Positions 24,280-32,078 of a stretch of DNA of 64,000 bases are shown piece after piece. Position 1 is the first letter of the stretch. Every line of letters begins with the position of its first letter. The DNA lies in assembly GCA_964457365.1 (NCBI GenBank), contig CAYWFP010000004.1, positions 1 to 64,000 of the forward strand, in the 5' to 3' direction. The position numbers and the translations under genes are program-made. Source of the DNA: CAYWFP01 sp964457365 (GTDB lineage Bacteria; Planctomycetota; SZUA-567). The notes under the pieces were generated by a model that did no database searches, was not told the DNA's origin, and worked only from the letters and a program-made list of their open reading frames with translations.

Positions 24280-24807
24280 TCACGATTCCGCCGCCAGCGC
24301 CGCGGCTTCCTCGGGCGTATCGACGTAGAACGCGGTCTTCCGCACCGCTTCCTTCAATTCCGTATACCGTTCAAGTCCTTCGAGCGCAAGGCGGAGATTC
24401 TCGCCGACGACGATGACGCGGCGCTCGTCGCCCATGTAGACGAGGTTCAACGCCAGCATCAGCTCCGCCAGCGTCCCCACCCCGCCGTCGAGGACGATGA
24501 ACGCCTCGGCCTCGCGCATCAGCCGCGTGATACGCTCGGGCAGATCGCGCGTGCGGATCTCCTCGTCGAGATAAGGATTCGGCGTGCGGTCGCCGAAAGC
24601 GTCGGTGGTTACCCCCAGGACCGCGCCGCCGGCCTCCCTGGCGCCGCGGCTGGCCGCCTCCATCACGCCCATGTAGCCCCCGGTGACGACGCGGCAGCCG
24701 CGCTCGGCGAGCGCTTTGCCGCAGCGGTGGGCGAACGCCGCGCGCGGCGAGTCCCGGGTGATGCCGGAACTGCCGAAGACGGCGACGGTCTTGCGCCACG
24801 CGGCCAT
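24280..24807 (-). CDS. LOG/TIGR00725-type Rossmann protein
   Basis: 175 aa from ATG 24807 (AGGAG 6 nt upstream). The motifs VAVFGSSG, VTGGYMGVMEAASRGA and LDGGVGTLAEL are those of the LOG superfamily, where some members are cytokinin-riboside 5'-monophosphate phosphoribohydrolases. The usual PGG of the second motif is DGG here. Substrate not certain. First gene of the hisD-hisC transcript, with its own promoter. Confidence 0.85.
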   Translation of the reverse strand: MAAWRKTVAVFGSSGITRDSPRAAFAHRCGKALAERGCRVVTGGYMGVMEAASRGAREAGGAVLGVTTDAFGDRTPNPYLDEEIRTRDLPERITRLMREAEAFIVLDGGVGTLAELMLALNLVYMGDERRVIVVGENLRLALEGLERYTELKEAVRKTAFYVDTPEEAAALAAES

Positions 24808-24835
24808 GGAGAACTCCTGCGAAAACACCACTCGG

Positions 24836-24863
24836 ATTGTAGTCAAAGCGCTCGGAGAAGCAA
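24836..24863 (-). promoter_or_regulatory. Promoter of the LOG-hisD-hisC operon
   Basis: Minus strand: TTGCTT (24863-24858), 16 nt, TACAAT (24841-24836), just past the stop of the radical SAM gene. Confidence 0.5.
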
Positions 24864-24871
24864 GAAGGGGG

Positions 24872-25990
24872 CTATTGCACTTCCGGCAGATCGGAGAAGT
24901 CCTCGTGATAAAAGCGGGCCAGGAACGGCGGGCTGGCCTCCCGGTAGAGCATGCCGCCGACACGATCGGCGACGCGGATGGCGAGTCGCTCGTGGAAACA
25001 GACCACGCCGTCAATGGTGTCGATGGCGCCGGTGGTGGCGTAGTTGATGCAGCCGCACCAGTTCATGCACCGTTTCTTCAACGCGCAGGCGACGCACTCG
25101 GCGTTGACGTTGCCGCGGCGCTGCAGCAGGGCTTGGCGCTTGCCTTCGTCGAAGCCGGCGAAGACATCGCCGATGCGGACGGCCGTATCGTCGTCCTCGC
25201 CGACGAGACGCTCGCACGGATAAAGGTTGCCCGAGGGCGCCACCGCCACCTCGCGCTCGCCGAAGCCGCACTTGTCGCAATGCTCGTAGCCTCCCTTGAG
25301 GCGGGTGATGATCTTGCCGTCGATGAAGTTGATCCAGACCGGCTTTCCGGCGCGGTAGCGCTCGAGGTAGAAATCGCCGATCGCCTCGAACTCGCACGCC
25401 CAGAGATTCAGCGTCTCGTCCGGCCAGTCGGTGTAGAAATTCGGGTTGATACCGACGCGGCGTACGCACTTCTCCTCGCAGAGGAAACGGACGCTCTCGG
25501 CCAGGTGTCGCACGTTCGCCGGGTCCGGCACGACGATGACCTCCAGGTCCGGGAAGACCGGCAAGGCCAGGTCCAGCCCGCGCATGCATTGATCGAACGA
25601 CGATTCGCCGCCGCGCAGGGGACGCGTGAGGTCGTGCATGGCCTTGTCGCCGTCGATGGAGAGGGCGAGATAGAAATCGTGCCCCTTCAGCCACGCGAGA
25701 CGCTCCGCGCTCAGCAGCGTCGCGTTGGTGGTGACCGTCTTCTTCAGCGTGACGCCGTTCTTCACCGCCACGTCTTCGGCATATCCGGTCGCGCGTCGGA
25801 GCAGATCCCATTCCAAGAGCGGCTCGCCGCCGAAGAACCCCAGTTGCGCCTCTTTCGCGCCGAAGGAGAAGGCGAAGTCGACGCCGCGCCGGGCCACGTC
25901 CCACGACATGACGCGCTTGCTTTTGCCGCCGGCGTAGCAGTAGACGCAGTCGAGGTTGCAATCGTGGGTCAGCGAGAGCGTGAAATTCAT
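24872..25990 (-). CDS. SPASM-type radical SAM maturase-like enzyme
   Basis: 372 aa. The cluster motif CNLDCVYC is at C11, C15 and C18; the SAM motif is GFFGGEPLLEW. The C-terminal SPASM part has GNLYPC, then C-x2-C-x5-C-x3-C (CVACALKKRCMNWC) and a final Cys in VVCFHE: a full auxiliary-cluster set as in peptide- and protein-modifying members. There is no RiPP-recognition domain before the radical SAM core. Its ATG overlaps the stop of the small upstream gene by one base (TGATG), so the two are translationally coupled. Most likely it modifies one or more of the small proteins upstream (inference); the chemistry cannot be read from sequence. Confidence 0.9.
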   Translation of the reverse strand: MNFTLSLTHDCNLDCVYCYAGGKSKRVMSWDVARRGVDFAFSFGAKEAQLGFFGGEPLLEWDLLRRATGYAEDVAVKNGVTLKKTVTTNATLLSAERLAWLKGHDFYLALSIDGDKAMHDLTRPLRGGESSFDQCMRGLDLALPVFPDLEVIVVPDPANVRHLAESVRFLCEEKCVRRVGINPNFYTDWPDETLNLWACEFEAIGDFYLERYRAGKPVWINFIDGKIITRLKGGYEHCDKCGFGEREVAVAPSGNLYPCERLVGEDDDTAVRIGDVFAGFDEGKRQALLQRRGNVNAECVACALKKRCMNWCGCINYATTGAIDTIDGVVCFHERLAIRVADRVGGMLYREASPPFLARFYHEDFSDLPEVQ

Positions 25991-26253
25991 CAGCGATTCC
26001 CGTCGGGCGGCGGCGCGGGAGGCGTTGGCGGCATCGGCCTTGGCATGAAGCCGAACAGAACCGGGGGCGGCGGATTTCTCAGCACTTCATACCAATCGTA
26101 CAGCGCCTTGCCGCCGAAAGCCGCGCCAGTGAGCACCAGCAGCGACCCGACCACGACGGCGATCTTGATCTTCATGCACCTGCGCGCGCGGCGGTACTCG
26201 CCGTACGCGGGATACGCGGGCTCCTTCGGGATATCGATCCGGTTGAGTTCCAT
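25990..26253 (-). CDS. Small single-helix protein 1 of the radical SAM cassette
   Basis: 87 aa. N-terminal PAYPAY (12-17), Tyr20 and RRC (24-26) precede one membrane helix (about 29-47, IKIAVVVGSLLVLTGAAF). Then YDWYEVL and a Pro-rich tail (PPPPVLFGF, MPRPMPPTPPAPPP). It is colinear without gaps with the protein at 26331-26585 over the first 58 residues (28 identical). It ends in a TGATG overlap with the radical SAM gene. Candidate substrate or partner of that enzyme (inference). The ribosome site is AAGGG. Confidence 0.8.
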   Translation of the reverse strand: MELNRIDIPKEPAYPAYGEYRRARRCMKIKIAVVVGSLLVLTGAAFGGKALYDWYEVLRNPPPPVLFGFMPRPMPPTPPAPPPDGNR

Positions 26254-26288
26254 TGCCGCCCTTTCGTGACGCTCCCGCGCCTGCAGGC

Positions 26289-26317
26289 AGGATACTCCAA
26301 TCCGGACGAATCGGCAA
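26289..26317 (-). promoter_or_regulatory. Candidate internal promoter before small protein 1
   Basis: Minus strand: TTGCCG (26317-26312), 17 nt, TATCCT (26294-26289), in the 77-nt gap between the two paralogs. Confidence 0.4.
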
Positions 26318-26330
26318 CCTGTTGGGGGAG

Positions 26331-26585
26331 TTACCGCGATCCCGGACGATTGCGCGGCATCGTCGGCGCCGCCGGCCTGCCGGGCTTACGGGCGGGGCGC
26401 TTGATCTCTTTCAATTCCTGGTAATACGCGTGCAGCTTCTTCGCGCCGCCGGCGGCGCCGCTCAGAAACAGCAGCGAGCCGAGCGCGACGCCGATATGCA
26501 TCAGCCGGCACCTGCGGTTTAACCCGTACCGCGCGTATGCCGGGTACGCCGGAACCTCTTCTTGATCCTTCGGTCGCAGTGTCAT
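26331..26585 (-). CDS. Small single-helix protein 2 of the radical SAM cassette
   Basis: 84 aa from ATG 26585, 2 nt after the stop of the third small gene. PAYPAY (12-17), Tyr20, RRC (24-26) and the GSLLFLSGAA helix occur at exactly the same positions as in protein 1. The tail is Pro/Arg-rich (RPARKPGRPAAPTMPRN) and lacks the aromatic stretch of protein 1. The N-terminal half is clearly duplicated while the tails diverged, as expected for a recognised part plus a variable part. Function unknown. Confidence 0.78.
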   Translation of the reverse strand: MTLRPKDQEEVPAYPAYARYGLNRRCRLMHIGVALGSLLFLSGAAGGAKKLHAYYQELKEIKRPARKPGRPAAPTMPRNRPGSR

Positions 26586-26587
26586 GG

Positions 26588-26776
26588 TCAGGCCGCCGTG
26601 CAGGTCTCGGGCGCGGGCGGCACGTAGTCGGGCTCGTTGAGCCGACGGGCCAGCATCCACGCGCCAGGACCTTCGACGCCGACAATGCCGAGCGCGCTGA
26701 CGGTGAAACGCAGGTTCCGTCGCAGCCAGCGGCGCTGTTTCTCGTACTCGGTGACGGGCAAGGCTTTCGCATGCAT
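26588..26776 (-). CDS. Small protein 3 of the radical SAM cassette
   Basis: 62 aa from ATG 26776, 8 nt after AGGAG. It has Tyr11 followed by RRW at 15-17, the same Y-x3-RR spacing as Y20/RRC in the other two, then a hydrophobic helix (FTVSALGIVGVEGPGAWML) and a tail ending PPAPETCTAA with one Cys. It is more distant than the other two are from each other. The open frame extends further upstream but without a ribosome site. Function unknown. Confidence 0.7.
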   Translation of the reverse strand: MHAKALPVTEYEKQRRWLRRNLRFTVSALGIVGVEGPGAWMLARRLNEPDYVPPAPETCTAA

Positions 26777-26924
26777 CGTTCCGACTCCTGTTTTCGCTTT
26801 TTCAATCGCTCCTAACGGGAACATGCGCACAAGGGGCGAAAGGTTACTGAGCGCCAGTGTTTCGCCCTTCACCCTCTAGGACGCGGATTCCGGCCTGTCG
26901 GGGGCAAAAAAACGAAAATTTATC

Positions 26925-26953
26925 TTGTGGCCTCAACTTTCTCCGAATATACT
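26925..26953 (+). promoter_or_regulatory. Promoter of the 27036-28763 gene
   Basis: TTGTGG (26925-26930), 17 nt, TATACT (26948-26953). It predicts a leader of about 75 nt that contains the two GCTCCCCCACC copies. Confidence 0.5.
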
Positions 26954-26957
26954 TCAA

Positions 26958-27013
26958 GCTCCCCCACCACGGTAGGCAACAAAGCATTACAGGCTCCCCC
27001 ACCCTTGTAATGC
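26958..27013 (+). repeat. Leader with duplicated GCTCCCCCACC and an inverted repeat
   Basis: GCTCCCCCACC occurs at 26958-26968 and 26993-27003, 35 nt apart. The second copy is the loop of an 8-bp hairpin (GCATTACA 26984-26991 / TGTAATGC 27006-27013). The start codon follows at 27036. It may be an RNA-based or protein-binding control site. No known riboswitch class fits. Confidence 0.6.
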
Positions 27014-27035
27014 ACGGTACACCGAGACGATTCGC

Positions 27036-28763
27036 ATGCTGCGACGTAGCCTCATTCTCTATGCCTGGCTGCTGGCGATGCTACTGCTCTGTCAGAGAGC
27101 ACCGGCCCGGGAACGGCGCGAACGCTTCTCGCGCACTCGTCACCGCGCGGCGGTGCTGGTGCTTCTTGGGCACAACACCGTCCCCGGCATGCCCGAAACC
27201 TTCGCCGGCCGGGCCGCGCGGCTCAAGGCGCTGGGCCGGAGCTTCATCCAGGAAGGCGGCTATCACCACACCGCCGCGCTGGCGATCCTCGGCATCGAGA
27301 ACATGGAACTCGAGCGCGCGGCCCAGGCGTTCCGTTATCTGGAACGCCGGCGCTACGGCCAGAAAGCGGACGCGATGCCGTCGGCGGCGCCACGGACACG
27401 CCCCGGCGCGCTGCAACTGGTCTGCGTCGCCACGGTGGCGTATACGCGCACCGGTGCCGACGGCTGCCGCGCGGCCCGGCACTTGGCGGCGATGGTCGAC
27501 GGCGATCCGCAGATGGCCGCGGTAGCCACGGCCGCGCACGCCATGCTCGGCGAAGCGATCGCGGGCGAGACGGACAAGCGCGCGCTCATCACCGCCGGGG
27601 CCGCGAGCCTGGAAGACGAAAACCTGCGGCGGCATCTCTGGAGTATCCGCGTACGCGAATGGGACGAGATGGTCTCGGAGGATACCGCGCTCGGCCGGCT
27701 GCTCCGGCCGCTTCATATCTGGCACCGCGCAGCCGACTTCGAGCAGGCGATGAAGCAGATGCGGCGCCTGCGATATATTCAGAGCCGGCATTTCCTCGCC
27801 GTGCTGTCGGCGGCATGGTACGACCTGCCGAACCTGCCCGAACCGCTGGTGCACGAAGCGATGCGCGATCCGACGGTGCCGGAGCTGGCCGCGCGCCTGT
27901 ACGACCTTGCGCGCGACGGCGTGCTCGTCGCCGTGCCGGAGGCCATGCCGAAACGGATCCTGCCGCAAGAGCCTCTTGCCCGTCAATCTGCCGAAACAAC
28001 TCCTTACGTCGATACGGAGCCGACGGTAGCCGCCGCGCAAGCGCTGCGGGACTTCGAGAAACACCCGCTACTCGAGGAAGAAACGCCCCTGCCCCCACCG
28101 GCACCGGCAGCGCCGACGACACCGGTCGCACCCGCACCGCCATCGGCACCGAGTGAGCCGGCGCAACCGCCGGAACTGTTTACCGACCTGGCCGCAACCA
28201 AGCCGACTGCGCCGACGACACCGAACGAAACGGTAACGAATACCGCCGGAGAGCCCTCTTCGGAATCCGCGACAGACAATACCGGCAGCCTCCGAATGAA
28301 AACAGCCAACCGCTATTGGCAGGGACGCATCCGCTCCGGGCGCGAATCGCGACTGCCGGCGTTGCCGCGCCTGCCTCAGCTTCCGAAGCTGCCGGATGCG
28401 GCGCGCACGCCACAACAGGCGATTGTCGAGGAAGAGCGGATCGAGCCGAAGAATCCGGTCTGGAACGAGGAACTGCAGGCGGCGGAAAAGCAACCGCTGT
28501 TGAAGAACCCGGAGAAGGAGTACCGCCCCGCCTGGATGAAGACCGCCGCGCGCAACCCCGAGAACGGCGCCGCCGGCCAGACTCCAGGGCAGCGTTGGCG
28601 CGACGAAAAAAACCGACTCGGCAAAGAGCCCGAGATACTCGAGGCCATCCCCGCGCTTGACGAACCGCCCGCCATCGGAGAGAGTGAGCCCCGGACGCGC
28701 GCGGAGAACGCGGCGTCGGGACCGGCGGCGCTGCCGGAGATCGCGCCGGTCGAGGACCTCTAG
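27036..28763 (+). CDS. Exported Pro-rich protein, unknown
   Basis: 575 aa. A short N-terminal hydrophobic segment (LILYAWLLAMLLLCQ) looks like a signal peptide. Residues 30-310 are helical and may be repeat-like (AALAILGIENMELERAAQAF; MRRLRYIQSRHFLAVLSAAW). From about 340 on it becomes low complexity and Pro-, Ala- and Glu-rich (PPPAPAAPTTPVAPAPP), with short LP-rich repeats near 435-450 (RLPALPRLPQLPKLPD). No family recognised. It is divergent from the radical SAM cassette; ribosome site weak. Confidence 0.65.
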   Translation: MLRRSLILYAWLLAMLLLCQRAPARERRERFSRTRHRAAVLVLLGHNTVPGMPETFAGRAARLKALGRSFIQEGGYHHTAALAILGIENMELERAAQAFRYLERRRYGQKADAMPSAAPRTRPGALQLVCVATVAYTRTGADGCRAARHLAAMVDGDPQMAAVATAAHAMLGEAIAGETDKRALITAGAASLEDENLRRHLWSIRVREWDEMVSEDTALGRLLRPLHIWHRAADFEQAMKQMRRLRYIQSRHFLAVLSAAWYDLPNLPEPLVHEAMRDPTVPELAARLYDLARDGVLVAVPEAMPKRILPQEPLARQSAETTPYVDTEPTVAAAQALRDFEKHPLLEEETPLPPPAPAAPTTPVAPAPPSAPSEPAQPPELFTDLAATKPTAPTTPNETVTNTAGEPSSESATDNTGSLRMKTANRYWQGRIRSGRESRLPALPRLPQLPKLPDAARTPQQAIVEEERIEPKNPVWNEELQAAEKQPLLKNPEKEYRPAWMKTAARNPENGAAGQTPGQRWRDEKNRLGKEPEILEAIPALDEPPAIGESEPRTRAENAASGPAALPEIAPVEDL

Positions 28764-28784
28764 CCCCTCCGCACGGACTTCCGC

Positions 28785-29438
28785 ATGAAACGGCTCTGCC
28801 TGATCGCACTGGGGCTGCTGGCCCTCTTTTCGGCCATGTACGTCCTGGCCGAACAATGCGGCTACCTCGACGAGGAATCCGCCCGCACATGGCTGCTGGC
28901 GCTCGGCCAGAACCGTCCGCTGGGGGCGCTGGTCGTTATCGGGCTGCTGGTGGTGGATCTGGCCCTGCCGGTGCCGTCCTCGGTGGTGATGCTCGCGGCG
29001 GGACACCTGCTGGGATTCGCCCTCGGCGCGGCGGCCGCGTTCACCGGCTCGATGCTGGCGGCGCTGATCGGCTTCTACGCCTGTCGCCTCGGCGGCCAGG
29101 CGTGGTTCCGGCGCCTCTCCGGCGCCGAGGAGGCCGGCCATGTCGCCCGCTGGTTCCGCGACTGGGGCGTGCTGGCGATCATTCTCAGCCGCCCGATCCC
29201 GATGCTCACCGAGATTCTCTCGTGCCTGGCGGGCCTGAGCGACTTGCGTGTACGGACGTTCGTGCTGGCCAACATCCTCGGCCACCTGCCGCTCAGTCTG
29301 GTCTATGCCTGGGCCGGCGCGCGCAGCCGCGAACACGCGCCCTGGGTCACCGTCTGGGTGGCGCTGATTATTCCAGCGCTGGGCTGGCTGGTGGCGCGCC
29401 GCGTCAAAAGCGATCCGCGGGAGGCGGTCGATGGCTGA
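28785..29438 (+). CDS. DedA/TVP38-type (VTT domain) membrane protein
   Basis: 217 aa with 5-6 membrane helices. The VTT-domain pattern is visible: LPVPSSVVMLAAGHLLGF re-entrant segment, GxxxGAxxGY-like helix, and SRPIPMLTEILSCLAGLS. The superfamily includes flippases for lipid carriers and phospholipids. Specific substrate unknown. It overlaps the rsmJ start by 8 nt. Confidence 0.82.
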   Translation: MKRLCLIALGLLALFSAMYVLAEQCGYLDEESARTWLLALGQNRPLGALVVIGLLVVDLALPVPSSVVMLAAGHLLGFALGAAAAFTGSMLAALIGFYACRLGGQAWFRRLSGAEEAGHVARWFRDWGVLAIILSRPIPMLTEILSCLAGLSDLRVRTFVLANILGHLPLSLVYAWAGARSREHAPWVTVWVALIIPALGWLVARRVKSDPREAVDG

Positions 29439-30195
29439 GACGGTGCCGTTGCGGGCGGAAACGAAGGAGTTGCATGAAGAAGCGCGAACCCTGGCCGAAC
29501 GATGGTCGCTGCCGTCGGCAGAGGACAAGCCCGCCGGAACGCTGGAGTTGGTGTTGACGCCGAAAGGGCTGGAACTGCGCGGGCAGGAGCAGATGCGCCC
29601 GGCGACCTTGCGCGCGGATTTCCTGGGCGGTCGGACGGGCTTTCGCCTGCATCAGGCCGCGAGCACCCGCCAGCCGCTGCTGCAGGCAATCGGCTTCAAA
29701 CGCATGCCCTACACCGTCGTCGACGCGACCGCGGGCCTCGGCGGCGACGCGTTGCTGATGGCGCACGCGGGCTGCACGGTCACCGCCCTGGAGCGTTCGG
29801 CCGCGGTCGCCGCGCTGCTGGACGACGCGTTGGCGCGCGCGCGCAAGGCTCCCGAGCCGGTGGCGTTCCTGGAGCAGCGGATCGAACTGATCCATGCCGA
29901 CGCGCTGTGGTATCTGCGCGAACTGCCCGAGTCCGACCGGCCCGAGGCGGTCTACCTCGACCCGATGTTTCCCGCGCGGCGCAAATCCGCGCTGGTCAAG
30001 AAGGAGATGCGCCTGCTGCAGCAGGTCGTCGGCGAGGATCCCGACGCCAACCAGTTGCTGTTCATGGCCCGCCGGCGCGCGCGCCAGCGCGTGGTCGTCA
30101 AGCGCCCGCGCCATGCGCCGCCGCTGGCGGAAAGTCCCGATCGTTCGCTCAGCGGACGTAGCGTCCGCTTCGATATCTACCTGCCGGCGAAATAA
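29431..30195 (+). CDS. rsmJ: 16S rRNA (guanine1516-N2)-methyltransferase
   Basis: 254 aa. SAM-binding VVDATAGLGGDALL, the LERSAAVAALLDDAL segment, the catalytic YLDPMFPARRKSALVKKEMR and the C-terminal VVVKRPR...FDIYLP are the fingerprints of RsmJ. Ribosome site GGGAGG 6 nt before the ATG. RsmJ is best known from Gammaproteobacteria, so its presence here is worth noting. Confidence 0.92.
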   Translation: MAETVPLRAETKELHEEARTLAERWSLPSAEDKPAGTLELVLTPKGLELRGQEQMRPATLRADFLGGRTGFRLHQAASTRQPLLQAIGFKRMPYTVVDATAGLGGDALLMAHAGCTVTALERSAAVAALLDDALARARKAPEPVAFLEQRIELIHADALWYLRELPESDRPEAVYLDPMFPARRKSALVKKEMRLLQQVVGEDPDANQLLFMARRRARQRVVVKRPRHAPPLAESPDRSLSGRSVRFDIYLPAK

Positions 30196-30224
30196 CCGCG
30201 CGATTCCGCGTATTCGAGGAGAGC

Positions 30225-31340
30225 ATGACCGACCCCGCATTCGTTTGGATCGACACGCCTCGCGCCTTGCGCGAAGCCTGCGCACGGTGGCGCGACTTGC
30301 CGGCGCTGGCGCTGGATACGGAATTCCTGCGCGAGCGCTCGTTCTACCCGGTGCTGGGCCTGATCCAGGTCCACGACGGGGAACGGGCGTACCTCGTCGA
30401 TCCGCTGGCGCCGGATATGCTCGACCCGCTGCTGGCGCTGCTCGCCGATACGCGCATCGAGAAGACGCTGCACGCCTGCAGCGAAGACCTGGAGGCGTTT
30501 CACCATCGCCTGGGCGTCATGCCCGCACCGGTCTTCGATACGCAGCTCGCCGCCGCCTTCGCCGGGATCGGGCTCTCGCCGAGTTACCAGGCGCTGGTCG
30601 CCGAACTCCACGGCGAGGAGGTGCCCAAGGGACAGACGCGGACGAACTGGCTCAAGCGCCCCCTGAGCGAGGCGCAACTGACCTATGCCGCGCTCGACGT
30701 AGCGCACCTTCTGCCGATGCGCGCGATACTGACCGAAAGGCTTGCGGAGGGCCCGAAGCTGGCGTGGCTGCGCGAGGAGTGCGAAGAGCTCTGCGATCCG
30801 GCACGCTTTACGACGGATCCGGGGGACGCCTACAAGCGGATCAAGGGCGCGCATCGCCTGCCGCCGCGGAACTGGACGGCGCTCAAAGCGCTGGCGGCGT
30901 GGCGCGAACGCGAAGCGAAACGGCGCGACCTGGCACGTCGTTTCGTGCTGCCGGACAACGCGCTCCTGGCGCTGGCGCGCCGGTTGCCGAAGACGCGCAA
31001 GGAATTGCAGAATGCGGACGAACTGTCGCCTGACGCGGTCCGCCGCCACGGCAAGGCGCTGCTGGATGCGCTGGCGCCGGTTCAACGGCTGAAGGATTCC
31101 GCGTGCGATATGCCGCCGCGACCATCCAGGCGCGCGGCCGACCACAAGAAACGGGTGGAAATGGCGCGCGGGGTCGTCGCCGAAGTGGCCGCACGACACG
31201 ACATCCCGCCGGAATTGCTCGCCAACAGGAAAACGGTGGAGTCGTGGCTGATCGACTACGAGAAGACCGGAGTCTGGCCGCCGGCGTTGCCGGGCTGGCG
31301 CGGCGAGATCCTGCGCGAACCGCTGGCGGCATTGGCGTGA
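30225..31340 (+). CDS. rnd: Ribonuclease D
   Basis: 371 aa. The 3'-5' exonuclease core has the DEDDy residues: LALDTEFLRE, CSEDLEAF and the final Y-x3-D (TYAALDVAHLL). Two HRDC-like regions follow (about 205-285 and 300-365). It trims tRNA and other RNA 3' ends. Probably co-transcribed after rsmJ (29 nt). It is convergent with the DUF445 gene, 1 nt apart. Confidence 0.94.
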   Translation: MTDPAFVWIDTPRALREACARWRDLPALALDTEFLRERSFYPVLGLIQVHDGERAYLVDPLAPDMLDPLLALLADTRIEKTLHACSEDLEAFHHRLGVMPAPVFDTQLAAAFAGIGLSPSYQALVAELHGEEVPKGQTRTNWLKRPLSEAQLTYAALDVAHLLPMRAILTERLAEGPKLAWLREECEELCDPARFTTDPGDAYKRIKGAHRLPPRNWTALKALAAWREREAKRRDLARRFVLPDNALLALARRLPKTRKELQNADELSPDAVRRHGKALLDALAPVQRLKDSACDMPPRPSRRAADHKKRVEMARGVVAEVAARHDIPPELLANRKTVESWLIDYEKTGVWPPALPGWRGEILREPLAALA

Positions 31341-31341
31341 A

Positions 31342-31974
31342 TCAGCCGAGGAAGTAGAACGCCGCCGACTGCGCCACGCCGATGAAAAAGCCCAGCACGC
31401 CGCCGACGAGTTCGATGAAACGGAACTCCTTGCGCAGGATCGAGAAGAGCATCTCCTCGATGCGCTCGGGCGGAAAATTGGCCACCTTTTCGCGCACCAG
31501 TTCGCGCACGACCAGCCGCTCCTCCAGCGACCGCGACGCCGTCTCGATCACCTCCGGCAGCAGCGCGTCGAGCTCGTTCAACAGCATTCCGCGCAGCTTC
31601 TGGCGCATCTCGCCCGCCAGCGCCATCTTCACCATCGGATGCAGTGTTCCGAGCTTCTCGTCGAGAAACACGTCGATGCGTCCGGCGGCGACGGTGCGCA
31701 TCTGCTCGTGAAACGCCGGCGCCTCGATAATGCGGCGGATGTCTTCGTGCGAGAGAAGGCCCGTCTCGACCACGTGCCCCAGATTCTCCGCCAGCGCGGC
31801 CTGGCGCTTGGGAAAGATCCCCTGTATCTCGCAGAAGAAGAGGCTGCGCGGTCGGCGCGGATGGAAGAGCATCTTGACCGCGATGTAGTTGGTCAGCCAC
31901 CCGATCAGCGCGCAGACCAAGGGGAAGAGAACGTATTTCAGATCCAGCGCGTAGCCGGCGACGTCGACGACCAT
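31342..31974 (-). CDS. DUF445 family membrane protein
   Basis: 210 aa from ATG 31974 (GGAGGA 8 nt upstream; GTG 31992 is an alternative). An N-terminal helix contains the family signature GWLTNYIAVKMLFHP, then GIFPKRQAALAENLG. The middle is long and helical and a second membrane helix closes the C-terminus (VLGFFIGVAQSAAFYFLG). DUF445 proteins are of unknown function and tied to the envelope. Confidence 0.87.
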   Translation of the reverse strand: MVVDVAGYALDLKYVLFPLVCALIGWLTNYIAVKMLFHPRRPRSLFFCEIQGIFPKRQAALAENLGHVVETGLLSHEDIRRIIEAPAFHEQMRTVAAGRIDVFLDEKLGTLHPMVKMALAGEMRQKLRGMLLNELDALLPEVIETASRSLEERLVVRELVREKVANFPPERIEEMLFSILRKEFRFIELVGGVLGFFIGVAQSAAFYFLG

Positions 31975-31994
31975 GATGCCGTTCCTCCGCACGC

Positions 31995-32056
31995 ACCATA
32001 TCCGCCGCTGCCGGCAGCGTCAAGAGCTTGCATTCCGCGCGGGCGATGCATAGGCT
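31995..32056. promoter_or_regulatory. Divergent promoters for DUF445 and DAHP synthase genes
   Basis: Minus strand: TTGACG (32023-32018), 17 nt, TATGGT (32000-31995). Plus strand: TTGCAT (32028-32033), 17 nt, TAGGCT (32051-32056). The two sets are back to back. Confidence 0.5.
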
Positions 32057-32078
32057 TGGGGCATCACAGGAGATCGAC

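Noticed and set aside
26777..26872. 32 extra residues at the start of small protein 3
   Set aside because: Open in frame but no ribosome site, while AGGAG precedes ATG 26776 at 8 nt.
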